From NCBI GenBank assembly GCA_030278955.1, contig JAOANR010000003.1, positions 18,189,050 to 18,253,049 of the forward strand: a stretch of DNA of 64,000 bases, given 5' to 3'. The notes beneath the pieces were generated by a model. The model did no database searches. It worked only from the letters and a program-made list of their open reading frames with translations, and had not been told where the DNA came from. The DNA comes from Hygrophila difformis (Eukaryota > Streptophyta > Magnoliopsida > Lamiales > Acanthaceae). This document shows, in pieces, positions 33,855 through 45,690 of this stretch (position 1 is its first letter; each line of letters opens with the position of its first letter). A program made the position numbers and the translations under genes.

Positions 33855-35213
33855 CTTGGGTTGCTGCAACAAAATCTATGGGACCTGAAATTGGTGTTTA
33901 TAATTGTCACCGATTATTAAAAAAAGAAAAGGAAAAAAAAAAGATACTGGAAAGTGACAAATAATTATGACCTTGAGAATTTTGAAGCCAAATGCAGACA
34001 TATGACACTCATCAATTATAATTTGGTCATTTCGTTGTATCAAATTACAGGAGAAGGAAAGAGACACCAGAAAGTGAAGGAAGACATACAGAAATCACTG
34101 AGGGATGAATAAAGTAATGGGCCTGATGGTTATCTTAACTTGTATGACTCTGAAAATTGATCAGGAAACGTAAACTAAAAATGTTTTAAGAATGGCCAAA
34201 ATTCAATAACTAATGGTAGAAATAAGTAATGTTAGAATCTTACCTAGGTCGTTCTTGAGTAGATCTGAATTAAGAAGATGCACAGCAACTGTAAATTGAG
34301 GTTTGCAAATATGCATGAATTCTCAACAAGAATTGATGCTTGCAAGTATGAAGTCATGTGAATTCAGGAAGCAAATCAGCCATTGCATTCTGTGGATCAG
34401 CAATTACTAGTTTTTAAGATATGTACATATGTAGATGAATAAAGTAGTACTACTACTATTATTAAATTTGAAAATGGTGATGGTTTGGCTGTCCTGTCGA
34501 GTGTTGCGTGAAAGTAAATAGTACAATGAAGAGTATTTATTAGAAGAAGGGCAGGTAGATGACGACTTGAAGCAAATGGTGGCAGCCACAAAGAATAATT
34601 GAAGATACGCACAGATAGATTCACCCAATGCAATTTCTGATTTGCTTCTTGATTAGGTCCCCTTTTATCTTGAATTTAAGTGTGTCGTCGTCGTCTGTGT
34701 GCAGTTTTGACAGCGTGAAAAGAACGAAAGTAAAAATAAAACAGGCAGAGTTTGTTAACCCAGTTTGGTCGCATGACCTAATATCAATTCACGCTCTAAC
34801 ACTATGAATAAACCCCAAACTAAACAACTCAATCTGCTTAGGAACACAACATCAAACTCCAAAGACACAAGTTAGCCGAACACCCCTAGTTACAAATCCC
34901 CCTTGACTCCATTCCATGCAACCTTCTCAATTCACTTGGAAAGATGAAGATCTCTAATAAGCAGTGGCGAAACCAGACTTTATAAGAAGGGATGGCCCAA
35001 ATATGGCCATTTTAGTAGCAGAACCAAAACAAACTTTATATTGAAGCTATTAAAATAAATTAGTCGGTTTGGGTTTGAATGAATTTGATTTGGGATTGGC
35101 TTCACCTCGATTAATTTTTCCAACACATTTTAATATTTAGAAAATAAAGTAACCAAATTAGCTCGATAAATTTTTAATAATTTAAAATTATATGGAGTAT
35201 AATTTTACTATAT
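33855..35213. other. Intergenic upstream of the NLR relic
   Basis: No gene recognised. At 34962 a lone CAGTGGCGAAACCAGA resembles the left end of the hAT composites at 14984 and 58767, without a right end. It is probably a truncated relic. Confidence 0.45.
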
Positions 35214-35455
35214 ACTTTATCCGTTCCTTTTTAAATGCTACGAACCCACATTTCATGTAATTCAATACACATTTTTAATCATTAATAACTCAAATTGCAA
35301 CTCAAATTGCATAGATGTAAAAATTATGAAAAATTAAAATTCTAATCTATGCGATTAAACGAATCCAACAAGATCCTACTTAACTATATTTTATCTTATA
35401 TATACTAATTGTATTAAAAATTCAAATCAAAATTACTCAATGAATATTGAAAATT
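35214..35455. mobile_element. Truncated Stowaway-like MITE
   Basis: CTTTATCCGTTCCTTTTTAA at the left and an interior matching, in inverse, the 11459-11717 copy (GATCCTACTTAACTATATTTT compares with the GTCAAGTGGGATC phrase). The second TIR is missing. Confidence 0.5.
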
Positions 35456-35782
35456 TCATACCCTTGGATATTCTCATGTCTTGTGTTAATATAAAATTCC
35501 AAACTGCACAAGACATGCATGTATAAATTATACCGGCCACAACAATTTTTTACAGAGGAAGACGATTTATTCTTACAAATCAAAAAAGACAATGATAAAA
35601 TGCTAAGTTGCATGTCAAATTGTCATCCAGTGGGGGACTTACCCTCTAAGTCCCTTGATTCCCAACCTATAGGGTGGATGTTCGAATCCACATCCGGCTA
35701 CAATTGTCATCCAGACTTCCTATGCACATTAGATCATCACTGCAAAAAATAATGCAATTCGTTAACATTAGTTGCCTCTAAC

Positions 35783-35860
35783 CTTTTCTGTATAATCATC
35801 TGATCGGTATGAGGCAAGGAGGGAGCCTGAAGGGTCCCACTTGATTGCATTAACTTCACC
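35783..35860 (-). pseudogene. Isolated WD40 exon fragment (HOS15/TBL1-like)
   Basis: A 78-bp open block flanked by a CTTCAG acceptor and a GTTAGA donor on the minus strand encodes GEVNAIKWDPSGSLLAS followed by SDDYT. This is close to a WD40 blade I recall from the plant HOS15/TBL1-type repressor subunit. A YR insertion replaces the usual Cys before SDD. I found no neighbouring WD40 exons on either side, so it is probably a captured or residual exon. Confidence 0.5.
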
Positions 35861-37336
35861 CTGAAGAAGCACATACACATATCAACATGTATGAAAGTCA
35901 CACAAGTGGAAAATCATTTAGCTAATAGTATCAAATGCATAAATATTGACTACCTTCAGATCACAAGCCAAACAGTAACATAGTAGTATGTTATCCAGCT
36001 TCCTAGCTACCCCATTCTGGCCAAATGCAACCAATTTTGACTGCACAGTGCACGTTATAAAGTGTATGTAACCGCATTCAGGTTTCATCTACAAATGGAT
36101 TGCTCCCACATTATATTTCATATTTCAATCCACACAGTACTATTATGATTTGAGTCACAAAGTGTATCCAAGAAAAATAGAGAAGATATCAATATAGTGT
36201 GTTCTGAACTGAAGATATAGGACTAGTATTGGTTTCACTAATCGACATTCATCACCATAGAAAAGCTCTGAACAGATTAAGAATGGAATTTCTACAGCCA
36301 ATGAGGTGTTAATCAACTGAGAGGTACAAGTTTCTAGAGATTGCAATTGAGTTTCAAATTGATGAAGAGTGGAGAAAGCAAGGCACTCATGGTTCAGGTA
36401 GTGGTAGGCCTAGAGGATAAATTAAAGACTTTTATGGGTTTTTACCCATTTCTTTACATGTAGCTAGTATGCCAGACCCTTGCTCCTCTTTCTCCAAAAT
36501 TTTCTTCCCACATACTATTGTTCATGCACTTTACCCTCTTATATCAAATGGGGAAGATATGAGCGGGTGAGTGTTCAGGTGGCATGCCACATATGCCCAT
36601 CCATAATGATTACTTCCTTCAAATTGCCACCTCAACTCACAAAAGAGAGAATGGTTAATAAACATAGCAGATGAGATTAATGGAAAACTTGAGGACAATG
36701 GAATTGGTTCTGGTAAGATGTGTATTTCAGCTTGTTCAGCATGTCTTCTGTCACATAAAATGAACTGTAAAATTCAATCTTTCTAATTTGATTGGTTTCA
36801 CCAATATGTATATGTCCCAGGGTGCATGTTTCTGCTGCCATTGATAACCTCCTCCCCAATCCCGGATATGAAACATATTATTTATGTTAATTGCTGATGT
36901 GGGATGATGATAGGTTCAGAACCTATGGATATTTGCAATAGAAATAGCATAATGTATGTGCCTTGTGAGTTCCCAAGTAGTGATAATAACAAAATCAATG
37001 TGGCAAAAGGATATTGAACCATATGATAATAATATTTCATCTGTTCCAATTAATCGTATGGAGAAAAATGTTCTCCTGTCAACAAGTGATGATGTCTCAA
37101 AATTTCCAGACTACAGCAAAATATCACATTGTTCCAACAGCGCAGCTATGCACCCAAATGCCACTTCAAAAATGCATAAAATAAGGAAGATTACCCATAT
37201 TTAAAACATCTCTTATTCATTCTACCCCATAAAAAGCCCAATGAAAAGACCTGCCTTTCATCCATGTTCTGTACAGATAATGCTGTCTAGCTAGGTTATA
37301 CCCATTTATCTACACACTTTCAGCCACTTCCTGATC
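35861..37336. other. Downstream region of the A3 cyclin
   Basis: Probably includes the cyclin 3' UTR next to 37336. Otherwise no coding region or repeat was recognised. Confidence 0.45.
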
Positions 37337-39668
37337 TCAAGAACAGCCACCTTTGGTGTCCTCGTAGAAGGAATCCGGTATTTCTGAAGGCGGACTTAGC
37401 GTTGACACACATTTGAACTGGTTGCCAAAAGAAAATGTCAGTTGTGGTTTCAACAACAGTACAGCATGGTGAAGGCAAATACATACCTTGTATTGCTTGT
37501 ATTTCTCCCTTATAGCAATCAATGACTCAGCTGTTTCACTCAACTGCAAGTTGTGAAGGATTCCGACACACTCCTTCAGATCAGTGGCTTTATATCCTGA
37601 ATAACATTGCAGAGATAAACTCTGTAGAAAGGCAAACTTAATTTTTCTCATTACAGCTTTATAATTTTGAAAAGGATTCTACAGAATGACTAGTGTGTAC
37701 CCAAGGACGTAGCGTAGGTTGGAGCGTGAATCTTGCAAGAAAAATGACTGATGCAGCGACCAACGATGGCAAGAATTTTACGCAGCTGTAATCAAGCAAG
37801 CTTAGTTCTCCTAAATAGGAGCCCAAGAACTCCAACTGTAAATTGGGACTCTGCAGATGATATGCATATCAAATGTATTTACTTTATCAGTTCAACGAAA
37901 CAAAGGATTCGTTAGATATATTAGCTTACTGGGTAATCTTCTTGCGCGATCCTGGTGAACCTCCTGCAATGCCAACAGAAAATAACAAGCCATTTACCCA
38001 AATGATTTTTATTGCAAGCATTACTGATGAAGCAGCCATAATTTTACCTGAGAAATGTCTTCACAGTAGGATTGCCAATTTCAAAGTTGAGGGATTTAAG
38101 CACATCGGTTTCCATATTCACAACATCTACCTTCGTATATGTGTGATCAGTCATGTAACAAAAGGACTCCACACGTGGTGAAATAATCTCCTCATACTTC
38201 CTGCCAAATGCCAATTATAACCAACAGTTAGGAGGAAGGCAAAATATCAACCACACACACACACACACAGATAAAGTAACTTATGAGGATAAGGAGCTAA
38301 CGCAGCAATAAGCATTGCAGAAACACCAACTAGCTGAAGCCTTAGCCGGGCTACAGCATTCTGTGAGAGGAACCTGTCAATGTGAGAAACAGCTAAAAAC
38401 AGGGTATCAGAAAGAAGCTTGTACTCCTCTGCCACATCAACAAGCCAATCTACTAGAATCCCTCGCATGCTTGCATTCACTTCTTTCTGAACTTTCTTCA
38501 TGTAATCAGGACATGGCCTTCTATTTACATCCATCTGTAACACAAATTCCCAAGAACAATTCAACATCAACTCACAAGACATTTACTAAGTAGTGGCATG
38601 CACAATAAAATTCTTTCCAAATTAACAGAAAAATTGTGTGATTCCTGCATATATTAATTAAATACACATAACTCCCCAACCCTTATTCTCTTCCACTTGG
38701 ACACTCAAACTACCAGCTAGTGTTTTTCCTTTGTGATCACAAGCCACACAATAATGAGGAAGGTATAATCCAATCAATCCAACAGTGTTCTTTACATGGG
38801 AGTTGGAACTTGTTAAAAAAAGAGTTCTTATTTGGGAGGTTTAGACTTTCTTCGGCTGTCTATATTGGAAAGAAAAGGGTGGAAATCAATTCTATCCATT
38901 GTTAAACCAGAAGATTTGGAGATCAAAACCAGAAAAAAAGTTATCTTTTCTGTTACACTCACATAACATACTTTTCTTCTTGTTTTTGCACCTTTGTTTC
39001 TTTTCTTCTCCCCTTCAAACTCTCAACCTAGACATTACACGATGATCATAATCTATTGAGGACTGATTACATTACATAGCAAATACCCTTCCCCTTTTCA
39101 CTTATTTTTTTTTTAACTAAAAAGCGAATCTTTACATTCAAACATCACAAATAAAGAAAAACAATTACAACCTAAAGCTCAATACTAATGTGTAAGATAA
39201 CTTTTTTCCTATTTCCATTCGGAATCAAGCCTCAAGGTAATTGCAAAATGGAGTGCATTACAAATAACCACATACTCTCCAAATCAAAAGTAACAGAAAG
39301 GGCACAGGCACCCCCAGCAACAGTAAAACCCTCAATTGAGAGCAGAAAACAAGCATATACCAATCCAAACTAACCTCCATTTTTCGCAGATACTCATATA
39401 TGTCAGAAGCATAGGCTCCACAGAACTGTGGATCATTAAATTCCTTTAGCTTTACCTTTACCTTTTCCTCTTCCTTGGTTCCCGTCTCTTTCTTCCCATT
39501 CCTCTTGTGCTTACCTTTAGGCTTCTGCTTTTCACCCGAACGGAAATTGCTTGTAATGTCACCGAGTACCTGTCTCTTCTTGTTGTTCTTCTGCAAAGCC
39601 TCCTCGGCGGCAGCTCTCTTCTTGGCCGCCAGACGCGTGAACTTGACGCAATTCTCTTTGTCATCCAT
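37337..39668 (-). CDS. CYCA3: A3-type cyclin, seven exons, 359 aa
   Basis: Exons (plus coordinates, read downward): 39668-39375, 38534-38302, 38200-38048, 37963-37930, 37850-37701, 37621-37487, 37417-37337. Every junction is GT-AG and the sum is 1,080 bp, an open frame with stop at 37337-37339. The N-terminus [12 protein letters not shown] matches the start I recall for plant A3 cyclins, then a Lys-rich stretch. The cyclin box holds [19 protein letters not shown] (the MRAILVDW hallmark), [13 protein letters not shown] and [11 protein letters not shown]. The cyclin C domain runs from exon 4 (...[15 protein letters not shown]). The protein binds and activates CDKA for S-phase entry. A3 cyclins lack the long N-terminus of other A types; no clear destruction box is seen. 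A (CA)n run lies in intron 2. Confidence 0.93.
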
Positions 39669-40442
39669 TGTGAAGATTCAATCACCTGCAATAGAATGTA
39701 GAAGAAACCTAGAGGGTATATAAGCAGTTAAACTGGTTGGATTGCAGAAAAGAACCGCCATTGAAATAGGGATTTTGGCCGGCAATGTTTCAAAAGATGA
39801 AAATAATTTGGCGAGCGGGAGCAAAATTTGTCCGAAAATAATTTCTGATTTGGGAATTGGGGTTCTTATTTTCGTATTCCCACCTTTTTTTGTTTTTTCG
39901 TTTTTCAAAGTCCCACAGAAAAGAGAAATTATTTTTTTTACTGCCTTAAAAAACCCTTTACCTTTCAATATTGAGCCATTTTGGGCTTTTTTGGGGTAAG
40001 CCTGAGGCCAGATAAATCAATTTTGGGCTTTTGGCAACGATAAAAAAAGCTAAAAGGTTATTGGCCATTTTATTTTTCTCACCTTCAAGGCCTCCAGCTA
40101 ATTAAATGTGAAGGGTCATAATGTGTTGAGTTCGTAATACCCAATCCAATTCGAGGTTCGGGATTGATTCGATTTTGAATTTGACTAGGATTCATTGATA
40201 TTATTCGGAGTTATTTGATGGCAACAAATTAGTTCTGGATACTAAGAACAAAACTCAACCCAAGTGGTCTGACTCGGTTTTCAGTACTCACACGAATCAA
40301 TTATCATCTACAGTATGTAATGTCGAAGGTGGGCTAAAGTGAGATATCAATAATCAATGTAAAGTTAATCAATATAAATATTTAATTTGTTCACAACATA
40401 CTTGTGCATTAAATATACACTATTAAAAAGAAAAAAAAAATA
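39669..40442. promoter_or_regulatory. Upstream region of the A3 cyclin
   Basis: A TATATA word at about 39716-39721 lies about 50 bp before the start on the minus strand. TTTGGCCG at 39774-39781 fits the loose E2F consensus WTTSSCSS, but I give it little weight. No other feature is seen up to the copia element. Confidence 0.3.
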
Positions 40443-40447
40443 CAAAC

Positions 40448-40888
40448 TGTTTTGCTAAAACTATAATAGTATAATCTTATTGCTTCAATATGTTAAGCTA
40501 AAAATTAAATAAAACAAGACAGTGGAAGCAATAAAAAAGAGACGAAAGAAATGGAATGGGGAGCTATGGAATATCAATCTGTAATGCAGCTGATACAATA
40601 ACTCTAGTATATATAGGGGCTGTTTGGATGACAGCATATTGGCCAGCATATAGCATATTGGAAGAGCATATTGTCTCACAGTTCTCTTTCCGAATCTGCT
40701 ATCTGCTGGCGGATCCGCTGACTCCCAAACATCCCCATAGACTAATGAAACCAATATTATACTCAATTATTTGCCTATCATTATTGAGACATAAAATTAA
40801 TACATTGTTGACTAATTGAAGCATCCACAAATAAGTGAGAGACAATTTGTCCAGGCATCCATAAATTCTGTTTTAAGATATTTCAACA
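40448..40888 (-). repeat. Copia 3' LTR (441 bp, carries a MITE)
   Basis: Colinear with 48664-49004 except for the MITE at 40616-40736, a ~30-bp segment present only in the other LTR near 48797, and scattered substitutions. The divergence suggests an older insertion than the Athila element. Confidence 0.92.
40616..40736. mobile_element. 121-bp MITE inserted in the copia 3' LTR
   Basis: Ends GGGGCTGTTTGGATG and (inverted) GGGGATGTTTGGGAG. ATA flanks both sides, while the intact LTR has it only once in the uninterrupted site, so insertion and a 3-bp duplication are directly visible. The 3-bp duplication suggests PIF/Harbinger type. Confidence 0.85.
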
Positions 40889-41260
40889 CTTCCCATTGAA
40901 TGCCGCTTCACTACAAAGAATATCCTCGTTAAAACCTTACTAGGAAAAATCCTGTAGGAAAAAATCCTAGTGAAGGAAAAAGAGTACAGTATTCTTGTAT
41001 TCATTGCTCCCCTGATTTGCACATTATTTTAATTCTCGAAGCCGCCGCATTCCGATTTTTTTCACGAGCTTCTCGAATGTCACGGTTGGCAATGCCTTGG
41101 TAAATAGATCCCCTAAATTATTCTCTGATCGAATTTGTTGCACATCGATTTCACCATTCTTTTGAAGATCGTGAGTATTGAAGAATTTTGGTTAAATATG
41201 CTTTGTTCTATCTCCTTTGATATATTCTCCTTTCAATTGGGCTATACAAGCCGAATTATC

Positions 41261-41824
41261 TTAAAATAAAATTGTTGGAGGCATTTGTGGTTCAATGATT
41301 AAACCACAACTCTTCAATATATGTTGAGTCATTGACCTTAACCAAACACATTCTCGACTTGCCTCATGGATTGCTAATATTTTGGCATGATTGGATGATG
41401 TTACCATTAACGTTTGCTTCATAAATCTCCATAAGATAGCAGTTCCACCACACGTAAAGATGTAGCCTGTTTGAGATTTGGCTTTGTGTGAACCTGCATC
41501 GTCATAGCCGATTAACTTATGTTGAGAGTCTTTTGGGTAAAATAACCTAAGGTAAATTGTTCCTTGAAGATAGCGAAAGATGTGCTTTATGTCTTTCCAA
41601 TGTTGTTGAGTAGCGCAAGAACTAAATATTGCGAGGAAATTGACTGCAAACACGATATCATGTCGCGTGTTATTTGCAAGATACATTAACATGCCAATTG
41701 CACTTAAATATGGCATTTCTGGGCCAAGTTGCTCTTCATTATCTTCTTTTGGCCTAAATTGATCGTTTGCAGGATTAAGCGCCCGAACGATCATTGGATT
41801 ACTTAGCGGATGAGCATAATCCAT
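41261..41824 (-). pseudogene. Copia RNase H region
   Basis: Contains YLSAIGMLMYLANNTRHDI, HWKDIKHIFRYLQGT, LIGYDDAGSHKAKSQTGY and ASRECVWLRSM, the conserved RNase H end of Ty1-copia Pol. YDDAG replaces the usual YxDAD/YADAG-like catalytic context. It is open but separated from reverse transcriptase by stops. Confidence 0.85.
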
Positions 41825-41944
41825 TCGAAATTGCTATAATACCTTTCGGGTAGAAGCTGATTGATGAACAAATATGACATTTTCCAAATGCTCAATTTGT
41901 ACGCCAAGGCAAAATTTCATTTTCCCGAAATCCTTGATTTTGAA

Positions 41945-42287
41945 CTACTTTTTCAGATATTCAACAGCCTTTTTCAACTTTTCAGGAGTTCCAGTTAAAT
42001 TTAAATCGTCAACATAGACAGCGACGATTATAAATTCTGACACATTTTTCTTTATAAATACACAAGGACTGATAGGGTCATTTGTATAACATTGCTTTAT
42101 CAAACTTTTACTGAGGTGGTTATACCACATTCGGCCAGATTGCTTGAGCCCATATAAGGATTTTTACAATTTGATGGAATAAGTTTATCTGGGTTTTGAG
42201 TTACAAGACTCGGGTAATTTAAACCCTTCAGGTATTTTCATATAAATATCATTCTCCAATGATATAAATATGCAGTAACAACATCCA
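41945..42287 (-). pseudogene. Copia reverse transcriptase, C-terminal part
   Basis: Catalytic AVYVDDLNL motif near 42010-42030 and CVFIKK upstream. The part up to 42287 encodes the DVVTAYLYxx...IPEGF region with an internal stop. It is joined across the solo LTR to 45194-45406. Confidence 0.8.
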
Positions 42288-42505
42288 TGGTGTAGACCCA
42301 AGATCCAAAACAAAGAAATCAATAGATGAAAATAAAATCAAAGGGAAAAAGAAATGGGATGAAGAACAAGAGGGATAGTGAAGCTCCCAATGTTTATGCA
42401 ACAATGGGTTCAACCTTGGATTTGCTTCAAGATCCAAGAATTGTGAAATACCTCAAGCTACAAACACAATTAGATGAGGGTTTTCGGTTCCCACAAACTC
42501 TCAAA

Positions 42506-43478
42506 TAGACATGTCAAAACGGGCCTAGCCCGTTGGGCCGGCCCGCCCCGCAAGATAAAAATGTGGGGCGGGCTCCACTTTTAGAGGCCCGTATAAATGC
42601 GGGCCTACCCATGGCGGGGCGGGCTTTTCGGGTTGGGCCCGCGGCGGGGCGGGCTTACCCGCGGGCTTTGAGTTTTTTTTTTTTTAATACGTTGTGGATC
42701 GATTATATTTATTATTATTTAATATGAATGTTTAGCATAAAGTCATCAAACATTTAGATCATTAAATTACAAATCTTAATACAAATTATCTGTCTCATCT
42801 AATATTTCAATGTTCATTAATTTTATGGGTATCAAGTTTTTAAGTTTAAAACTCCTTATTATTATATTTATTAAAAATTATGACTGCAGATAAATTTTTA
42901 TTTTTAAAATATAAATTAATGAATTATGCCCATATAGTCTTACCTAATAAAATACAAAATTTAGTGAATTATGTCCAAACAGTCTTACCTAATAAAATAT
43001 AAAATTAATGAATTATGCTCAGATAGTCTTACCTAATACAACTCTAGCAAGTAGCAAAGACTTCACTGTGAGACCAAAATTTTAATCAGTCTAATCATTA
43101 ATTATAAAACTTTTGTCACACATATTATATTTTTCAAAATGTAATATACTCATTTAGTATTAAAAATGGAATAATCATAAATTCTTTTAAAGAATTATTC
43201 AACAAACCCACATTAAAGTAAATAATTAACCCAATAAATCACACTTACTTATTTATAATTATAAATCTCTTTATTTTATTTTTAATATATACATTAAAAA
43301 TATATCCGAATTTTATTTTTTTTATAAATAAAAAATAATACTCTTATTTAAATAAAAAAACCGCGGGTCGGCCCGCAAAATCCGCAGCCCGTGTGTGAGG
43401 CGGGTCGGGCCTAGACATGTTGAGCCCGCCCCGTTCAAACCCGCAAAATGTAGGGGCCAGCCCGTTTCGACACCTCTA
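42506..43478. mobile_element. hAT-type element nested in the solo LTR, 973 bp
   Basis: Exact 8-bp target duplication CTCTCAAA at 42498-42505 and 43479-43486. Termini TAGACATGTCAAAACGGGC and (inverted) TAGAGGTGTCGAAACGGGC. Subterminal GGGCGGGC and GCCCGC words are dense at both ends. The AT-rich centre has no transposase. Confidence 0.9.
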
Positions 43479-43691
43479 CTCTCAAATGACCTTAAGAAAA
43501 ATGGATTGCATTCTAGCAAAAATTCATTGAATTCAAAAGGTGAAGAACAATTGTTGGGGAATGCCATATATATAGGCAAACCCTAATACAAAGATTAATT
43601 AACCTAAATAATTAATTAAGGGCTTTAATCAATCCATTACAACTAATTACACAAGCACTAAAATAAATTAAACAACGCAAAACACTTGTTG

Positions 43692-44117
43692 ACCACGTCG
43701 CAAAGCACATGTCCTCAAACATGTTTCACGTCGTGAAACAAGAAAAGGAAAAGAGGTTTGGGACGGTAAAGGAAAATGGATATGTCTTCGGGGCCTTCCG
43801 CGGAGAGGGACAGGACTCCAAGTCCCATGAGGTAGGGAATTAAATAATGTGGATTTTAGGACTTCAACTCTCGGGACCTTCCATCGCATTGGCACAAAAG
43901 GAATTGGCAATTTTGAATCCCGTCGTGTACAGGAGGGCTTCGCATCGCAAACAATCGAACTCACGTCGTGAAGGAACTTTGGCAATTGGAAACACGTCGT
44001 GAGACCGAAGGCAGAGACGTCGTCGGCCGAATACGTCGCGAGGCACCAACTTCACGTCGCGGAACCAAGCGGATTCACGTCGCAAGCCGAATACGTCGCA
44101 AGAGAGGTTCACGTCGT
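43692..44117 (+). repeat. Cluster of about ten ACGTCG words in the solo LTR
   Basis: ACGTCG followed by (T/C)(G/A)A recurs about ten times, for example at 43695, 43728, 43963, 43994, 44017, 44033, 44054 and 44077. ACGT cores are recognised by plant bZIP factors; whether these bind is inference. Confidence 0.75.
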
Positions 44118-45163
44118 GAGCATTGTAGGGTGTTGCGACGTGAAAGAAAATGGCTTTCGACGGGTCTCATCGTGGAGGGGGCTGCCGGCGAGCTTTGAGG
44201 AAGACGGCGGCTGTTGTTCGTCCGGAGCTGTTGTATTTCCTTGGTGGCTTGTGCTGGAATATCGAGATGGGGATGGAGACAGCCTGAGCTCAGAGGTGGA
44301 GACGCCGGAGACGACGATGACAGTGGCTGGACGAAAGACTGACCGGAGATGAACTTGTGGCGGCGATTTTCGGGGTGGCCGGAATTGTCAATAAGGTGAC
44401 CGGAGAACATTGCAGAGGGCTGTTCAAGAGCTCCAATGGTGAAGAGGGGAGCTCGCATCTTGGTCGGCGACGGGACAATAATTTTAGGGTTTTCTTATCC
44501 TTGCCGGTAGTGGGGGAAGTTTTGTCGGAGTTGGAAGGCGGACTGTTGGCTGGTGATGCCATAGGTGGAGCGAACTGAAGACCGAGGTGGAGAACGTCAG
44601 TTGTTGTCCGGAAACGAGATGAGGACAGTCGATTCCCTCTGCCGGAAAATTGGAGAAGATGTCCGACGCTTCGGGGCTCCGTACTTGATGGACAGGTGAG
44701 GCCGACGATGGAAAGGTTTTTGCCGGAGCTGAAGACCGGTAGTTTGAAGATGGAGGTCGGTGTCGGAGTCGTGAGTTGCGGCTGCCTTTCGAGATGGAGT
44801 CGTCGACGGGATGCTGGCCGGAGAAGACGACCAAGCGGCTTCTGTTCAGGACTCTCCTTCAATTTGGGCCTAATGTTGTGAATTGGGCTGCACTCGTGGG
44901 ATGGGCTGCAGCTTGCTGAATTGGGCCGGCTATTTCCCTTGAGGTTGGGCCGATCCCAAGTGTTTTTTGTTGTATAATTAATTCCTTGCTGGGCTTGTAA
45001 AGGAGTTGGGCCAGATCTCATAATTTGAACCCACCTGCTCTCTTCTAATTGGAGCCCAATACTTGTCTTGCTCAATTTAATTAATCCAAGCCCAATTAAA
45101 TCCGGACCCGAATCAGCCTGGATATTCTTCCGTTTGCTCAAAATATCCGGATCGGTCCATCTG

Positions 45164-45690
45164 TCAGTCGGGTCGGGTTGGCCGCCTACTGCAATCCATC
45201 AGTCTCATTTCAATATTTTCTCGTACTGCCAGACTCATGAAATACCTGAATGTTATTCCATCCATAACTGGGGAATATGTTTCCTCAAAATCAATTCCCG
45301 GTCTTTGGAAAAAACCTTGGGCTACAAGCCTTGCCTTATATTTGGCAATTTCATTATTTTCATTTCTCTTTCTCATAAACACCCACCTGTAGCCAACAGG
45401 TTTCACATGTTCTGGTGTTTGGACAATAGGACCAAATACTTTTCTTTTATTCAGTGAGTCTAGCTCAGACTGAATCGCATCTTTTCATTTTGGCCAATCA
45501 TTTCTTTTCCGACATTCTTCAACTGATCTTGGTTCAGGATCCTCGTTATTTTCCATTACATCGAGTGCAACGTTTATTTCTTTTCGGTTCCAACATTTCC
45601 CAGTATTGATATAATTGAAAGAAGTTTCAATAACTTCATTTTCATCTGGGTGAATGTTTTCAGGTTCAACCTTTTCGAGGGTTGAATCGA
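45164..45690 (-). pseudogene. Copia reverse transcriptase, N-terminal part
   Basis: From about 45406 down the minus strand encodes KPVGYRWVFMRKRNENNEI, KARLVAQGFFQRPGIDFEETYSPV and FRYFMSLAV, standard copia reverse-transcriptase start. Translation is cut at 45194 by the solo LTR. The upstream linker has stops. Confidence 0.85.

Larger units (their letters stand above)
42288..45193 (+). mobile_element. Solo LTR (TG...CA) inserted in copia reverse transcriptase
   Basis: Starts TGGTGTAGACCC, ends GCCTACTGCA, with 5-bp target duplication ATCCA at 42283-42287 and 45194-45198. Removing the insertion restores one uninterrupted target site in the copia gene. The length is 2,906 bp, about 1,925 bp after subtracting the nested hAT element and its duplication. 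No internal domain remains, so it is a solo LTR left by LTR-LTR recombination. A TATATATA word at about 43567 suggests a plus-strand promoter, but orientation is tentative. A GC-rich half (43.9-45.1 kb) has long open frames without any known domain. Confidence 0.85.

Noticed and set aside
35610..35705. Another SINE or tRNA-like segment (ATGTTCGAATCC)
   Set aside because: Only the box B-like word is convincing; the body does not match the SINE family seen elsewhere.
44290..45141. 283-codon minus-strand ORF
   Set aside because: It lies wholly inside the solo LTR, has low-complexity Ser/Pro/Arg composition and no known domain; several overlapping frames are equally open because the region is GC-rich.
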